A stretch of DNA of 64,000 bases from JAFLCL01 sp039809495. GTDB taxonomy: Bacteria > Myxococcota_A > Polyangia > Polyangiales > Sandaracinaceae. The DNA is taken from positions 1-64,000 of the forward strand of contig JBDHVC010000003.1 of the NCBI GenBank assembly GCA_039809495.1, given 5' to 3'. The position numbers and the translations under genes were made by a program. Numbering within the stretch: position 1 is the first letter of the stretch; the number at the start of each line of letters is the position of its first letter. Shown here in pieces: positions 60,903-64,000 of this stretch. The notes beneath the pieces were generated by a model. The model did no database searches. It was not told where the DNA came from and worked only from the letters and a program-made list of their open reading frames with translations.

Positions 60903-62339
60903 TTACATGTTGTCCTTGTCGACGAAGTGCGCCGGTGGCCGGTTCGTCACGTGGGGCGTGATGTCCTCGATCTCGTCCGGGCGACGCACGTCGCCGAGGT
61001 CGAGGAAGCTGAGGCCCCACGCGACCGCGAGGCGGTGGAAATCGCCGTCGGCCATCGCGGGTGCGACCAGGTGAGCCTGGTTCGGTCTCCCAAGATCACG
61101 CACCACGAACCGGTTCCACGTACCGGCGGTCGCGAGCCGCTCGCCCGCCCGCTGAACTGCCCGCTTGAACTGGTCCACGCGGCTGCCGCCACCGCAGAAG
61201 AACACGGAGACCTCGTCGCGCCACGCGGGGTTGTTCGGGTCCCGAGACTTCTTGACCTTCATGACGACGTCGACGATCACGCCGGCGCTCTTGCTGATGA
61301 ACGCCGTCTCCGCGTCCGTGACGGACACCACGAGCGGGGGCTGAGTCGCTGCCCAAGTGAGGAAATCCCCCGGGACGGTAGCGAGCCGATCGAGACCGGC
61401 GGCTGCGTTCTGGATCGCCATGAACCGTGCATCCTGGAGCACGGAGGTCCCGCGGAGATCCACACGCGCCTCGAGAATGTGGAACTGCTCGACGTCGACC
61501 TCGGCCCCATCTCCGAGCACGAGCATGAATCCGGAGACGTCGAGCGTTCCTGCCCCGGCGTCGACGAGGAAGTGGAGACCCGGACGGCGGAGCTCGGGCG
61601 TGCGGGCGTAGCCGATCGCTTCCGCCACGACCTCGGGCACTACGAGGAAGTCGTTCAGGTCGCGCGGGAGCTCGCGCGCCGGTGGAGGGCCGAGGGCTTT
61701 CACGACGTCGCGAAGCTGTCCGCGAGCACCTCCGCGCTTCACGAGAGAGCGCAGCGACGCGAGCCAGCCAGCGTGCCCGATCGCCTCGAGCGCCCAGTCC
61801 AGTGCAGGCTCACGCGCGTACCCAGTCGGCGCTCCGAAGTGCAACGACCACCGAAGCTGGTACCGCGAATAGGCGGCGCGAAGGTTCGGGTCTGAGAGCA
61901 CCCACTCCCGGGCGCCTCGAAGTGCGAGCGCGACGAACGCGACGGCCTCGCCAAACGGATCGCGCGTGTCGCGGCCGCACGGCTGCTCGAGCCGCCCAAG
62001 CAGTGAGGCCTTCACGTCCGCCGTTTCTGCGGAAAGGTCACGGAGCTCCTGCACCACACGTCCCTTGAGGTTCGACAGCCAGCCGGGCGTGGAGGCCGGC
62101 GCCAGCTCGGCCTGCCCCTCGTCGTCGAACCGAATCCCAGTGGGCAGCAGGAACGGGTTGCCGGGATGTCCCGCCGCAGCGAACGGCACCGCATACGCGC
62201 GGCCCACGCCGGGCTCGCCGTCGAGGAACGGGAAGCGGACGACGACTTTCGTCGACGCCGTGCCGAAGTCGAAGCCAATCACGACGTCGGTGACCTGGCC
62301 GCCCGCCTTCTCCTCGAACTGAAGTCTCGAAGCATCCAT
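60903..62339 (-). CDS. Hsp70/actin-fold ATPase
   Basis: This 478-residue protein has the ATP-binding motifs of the actin/Hsp70 fold: phosphate-1 VIGFDFGTASTKVVVR (about 20-35), phosphate-2 HFLVDAGAGTLDVSGF (about 257-272) and the adenosine motif SVFFCGGGSRVDQFKRA (about 380). It has no Hsp70 peptide-binding beta domain, so it is a stand-alone ATPase rather than a canonical chaperone. It starts 4 bp after the SNF2 helicase stop, indicating a single operon. Such pairs occur in defence islands; the biochemical role is unknown. Confidence 0.85.
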   Translation of the reverse strand: MDASRLQFEEKAGGQVTDVVIGFDFGTASTKVVVRFPFLDGEPGVGRAYAVPFAAAGHPGNPFLLPTGIRFDDEGQAELAPASTPGWLSNLKGRVVQELRDLSAETADVKASLLGRLEQPCGRDTRDPFGEAVAFVALALRGAREWVLSDPNLRAAYSRYQLRWSLHFGAPTGYAREPALDWALEAIGHAGWLASLRSLVKRGGARGQLRDVVKALGPPPARELPRDLNDFLVVPEVVAEAIGYARTPELRRPGLHFLVDAGAGTLDVSGFMLVLGDGAEVDVEQFHILEARVDLRGTSVLQDARFMAIQNAAAGLDRLATVPGDFLTWAATQPPLVVSVTDAETAFISKSAGVIVDVVMKVKKSRDPNNPAWRDEVSVFFCGGGSRVDQFKRAVQRAGERLATAGTWNRFVVRDLGRPNQAHLVAPAMADGDFHRLAVAWGLSFLDLGDVRRPDEIEDITPHVTNRPPAHFVDKDNM

Positions 62340-62343
62340 CGCG

Positions 62344-64000
62344 TCACCCCTCCTTGTCGCCCACGAGCACGAGCGCGACCAGAACCTCGTCGTTCTGCGG
62401 GATCACCGCGCGACGCGACTCGATCGCCGCCAGCTTCGTCTCGATCTTCGCCCGGAGGGCCGCCCGGCGCCCCTCCGTTGCCCTCACGAGCGCCTCGCGG
62501 CCGCGCGCGGCGTGCCGCGCCCGGAGCTCGCTGAGCTTCGCGTCTTGCTGCGCTTGATGGCGTTCGAGCCCTCGTCGCTGGATGTCGGCGCGATCCTGGT
62601 TCTGAGCCTCCTGCGCTCGCCGCTCCGCCTCGAACGCGTCCGAGAGCTCCGCCATGATGCCCTCCGCTTGCTTCGCCGCCGCCTCGACCGAGACCGCCGA
62701 GCGCGCTGAGATCCAGTCGTTTGAGTGTTTCGTCGCCGAGACGACGAGCCGCTCCGCCGCCTCGGCCGCGAGCCGCATGGGCTCGCCCGGCCCGAGGCGC
62801 ACGGCTCCGTACGCGAGCTTCTGCCACGTCACGAGGCCCCTGAGGGACCAATCGGCGACGAGCGCGACGTATGTGCCGTCGGCGACACCATCGACACCGC
62901 TGGGCATCCGCACCGCGACGGCCGGCGTGAGCTGCTCCTCGCGCTCCTGGATCTCGCGACTCACGAACCGCGTGATCGGGTGCGTTTGCGAGACGAGCTC
63001 GACGCCTCGCTCCTGGACGCCAGCCACGCGATGGGCGAACCGGACCGCCGCCGGGTTCGGCCCCGAATCGGCCAGCCTGGTTTGTGGGAGGCGGGAGTCC
63101 TCGATGAACTCCGCGAGCGCGCGCTTGGCGTCTACCGTGAGGCGGACGTCGAAGACCTCGGAGTCCGGAGTCCTCCGGAGGAACTCGCAGCCCTTGAAAC
63201 GCCTCCGGAAGAACTCCGTGACGTAGGTCTTCACGTCCTCGCCGTCGATCCACCGGTTGAGTTCGTGCGCCGCCTTCACGCGGTCGAGGATGAGATCACC
63301 GTACGCGACGAGGTGCCTCGCCTGGTCCTCGAGCGTCTCGTGCTCCCTCCGCAGATTCTCCAGCGCCGATGCGGCTTGGTCGATCCGCTCCCTCTCCTGC
63401 TCAGGTGTCAGCTCATCGTGAAGCAGCCGTCGCGTGAGCTCCCGAACGCGTTCGCCGAGGATCGGCTCGAAGTCGCCCAAGGAGTGACGGCAGAGGTCGA
63501 GGCGGTCGTAGAGGCAGTCGTAGATGCGCTCGTCGATCGTGTCGGCGTGAAAGAGGTTCCAGATCGCGATCGACTTTGCCGTCTGGCCGATTCGGTCGAG
63601 CCGGCCGATGCGCTGTTCGACGCGCATCGGGTTCCACGGCAGATCGTAGTTGATGAGGAACCGGCTGAACTGAAGGTCGATGCCCTCGCTTCCCACCTCC
63701 GTCGAGATCAGGACCGAAGGGCCGCCCTTCGAGCGGAACTGCTCGACGACCTCGTCCTTGGTGGGCGCGTCCTTTCGTGTGCCGAGGTCTCCGGACAGCA
63801 GGATCGAGCTGATGCCCACGGCGTCCAGCCGACGAGCGAGATGTGCCTGCGTCGCACGGAACGACGTGAAGATGACGACCTTGCCGTGACGGTTCTTCTT
63901 CAGGTACTCGGCGAGGTGCCGGTGGAGATGCGCGAACTTGCTGTCATCGGCCGCGAGACGGGCGGGGTCTGCGAGACGGGGCGCCTCCTCCGCAAGCCAG
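62344..64000 (-). CDS. SNF2/RapA-like helicase (C-terminal part; runs off window)
   Basis: The frame is open from the right edge to the stop at 62344, giving about 551 C-terminal residues. Visible are helicase C-domain motifs: KVVIFTSFRATQAHLARRL, LISTEVGSEGIDLQF and the motif VI EQRIGRLDRIGQTAKS. A long helical C-terminal domain follows with a coiled coil (about 430-540 of the visible part). The ATP-binding domain lies beyond the window. It is a different SNF2 protein from that at 42.8 kb and is paired with the Hsp70-fold gene. Confidence 0.88.
   Translation of the reverse strand, partial: WLAEEAPRLADPARLAADDSKFAHLHRHLAEYLKKNRHGKVVIFTSFRATQAHLARRLDAVGISSILLSGDLGTRKDAPTKDEVVEQFRSKGGPSVLISTEVGSEGIDLQFSRFLINYDLPWNPMRVEQRIGRLDRIGQTAKSIAIWNLFHADTIDERIYDCLYDRLDLCRHSLGDFEPILGERVRELTRRLLHDELTPEQERERIDQAASALENLRREHETLEDQARHLVAYGDLILDRVKAAHELNRWIDGEDVKTYVTEFFRRRFKGCEFLRRTPDSEVFDVRLTVDAKRALAEFIEDSRLPQTRLADSGPNPAAVRFAHRVAGVQERGVELVSQTHPITRFVSREIQEREEQLTPAVAVRMPSGVDGVADGTYVALVADWSLRGLVTWQKLAYGAVRLGPGEPMRLAAEAAERLVVSATKHSNDWISARSAVSVEAAAKQAEGIMAELSDAFEAERRAQEAQNQDRADIQRRGLERHQAQQDAKLSELRARHAARGREALVRATEGRRAALRAKIETKLAAIESRRAVIPQNDEVLVALVLVGDKEG

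Noticed and set aside
42758..64000. BREX, Dnd/Ssp, Zorya or Druantia
   Set aside because: No PglZ, BrxC, DndB-E, ZorAB motor or DruE-type gene is seen.
1..64000. CRISPR arrays, rRNA genes, insertion sequences
   Set aside because: No regularly spaced repeats, rRNA-like sequence or transposase motifs were seen on either strand.

Overview
The window is very GC-rich, with almost all third codon positions G or C. It carries gene types typical of myxobacteria: Cys-rich and Asp/Ala-rich lipoproteins, triple-repeat secreted proteins and many orphan secreted hypotheticals. I infer a Myxococcota chromosome, probably of the Polyangia/Sandaracinus kind, but the sequence shows no decisive marker gene.

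Positions 1-17.6 kb are ordinary chromosome: a truncated LysM protein, an NRDE-family protein, a secreted three-repeat protein, a subtilisin-like lipoprotein, a YcxB-like membrane protein, RuvC, an amidase coupled to a SMUG1-like uracil-DNA glycosylase, a HEAT-repeat protein, several lipoproteins, an atypical SDR, an AtoE-type short-chain fatty acid transporter and a hydrophobic exported protein.

At 17672-17725 lies the 3' part of a tRNA-Leu(CAA) gene, from the anticodon loop to the discriminator base, with no 5' half. This is the expected left scar of a mobile element integrated in a tRNA gene. Everything from about 17.73 kb to the window end looks like one large integrated island whose intact tRNA-Leu and integrase should lie beyond 64 kb.

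The island opens with a short direct-repeat cluster and a 1906-residue protein that fuses a family-B DNA polymerase to an Fe-S (XPD/DinG-like) helicase. From 24 to 38 kb it has tightly packed, often ATGA-overlapping small genes: HTH proteins, DUF2786-like and DUF6998-like proteins, a HECAH zincin, a Cys-rich phage-type protein, a PGN_0703-like endonuclease and an EEP-fold nuclease. At 38.2-42.5 kb a minus-strand operon encodes a Gly-zipper protein, a sigma-54 activator and a freestanding LAGLIDADG endonuclease; it is preceded by a near-consensus sigma-54 promoter and a candidate enhancer palindrome.

From 42.8 kb to the end is a helicase-dominated defence region. It comprises a SNF2 helicase - C5 methyltransferase - type III Mod - type III Res operon (plus strand), an AddB-like/AddA-like pair (minus), a RecD-like helicase with a C-terminal nuclease-like domain (plus), and a SNF2 helicase + Hsp70/actin-fold ATPase pair (minus, running off the right edge). 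Together these suggest an autonomous PolB-carrying integrative element loaded with anti-phage cargo. Whether the helicase modules form one system or several is not decidable from sequence alone.
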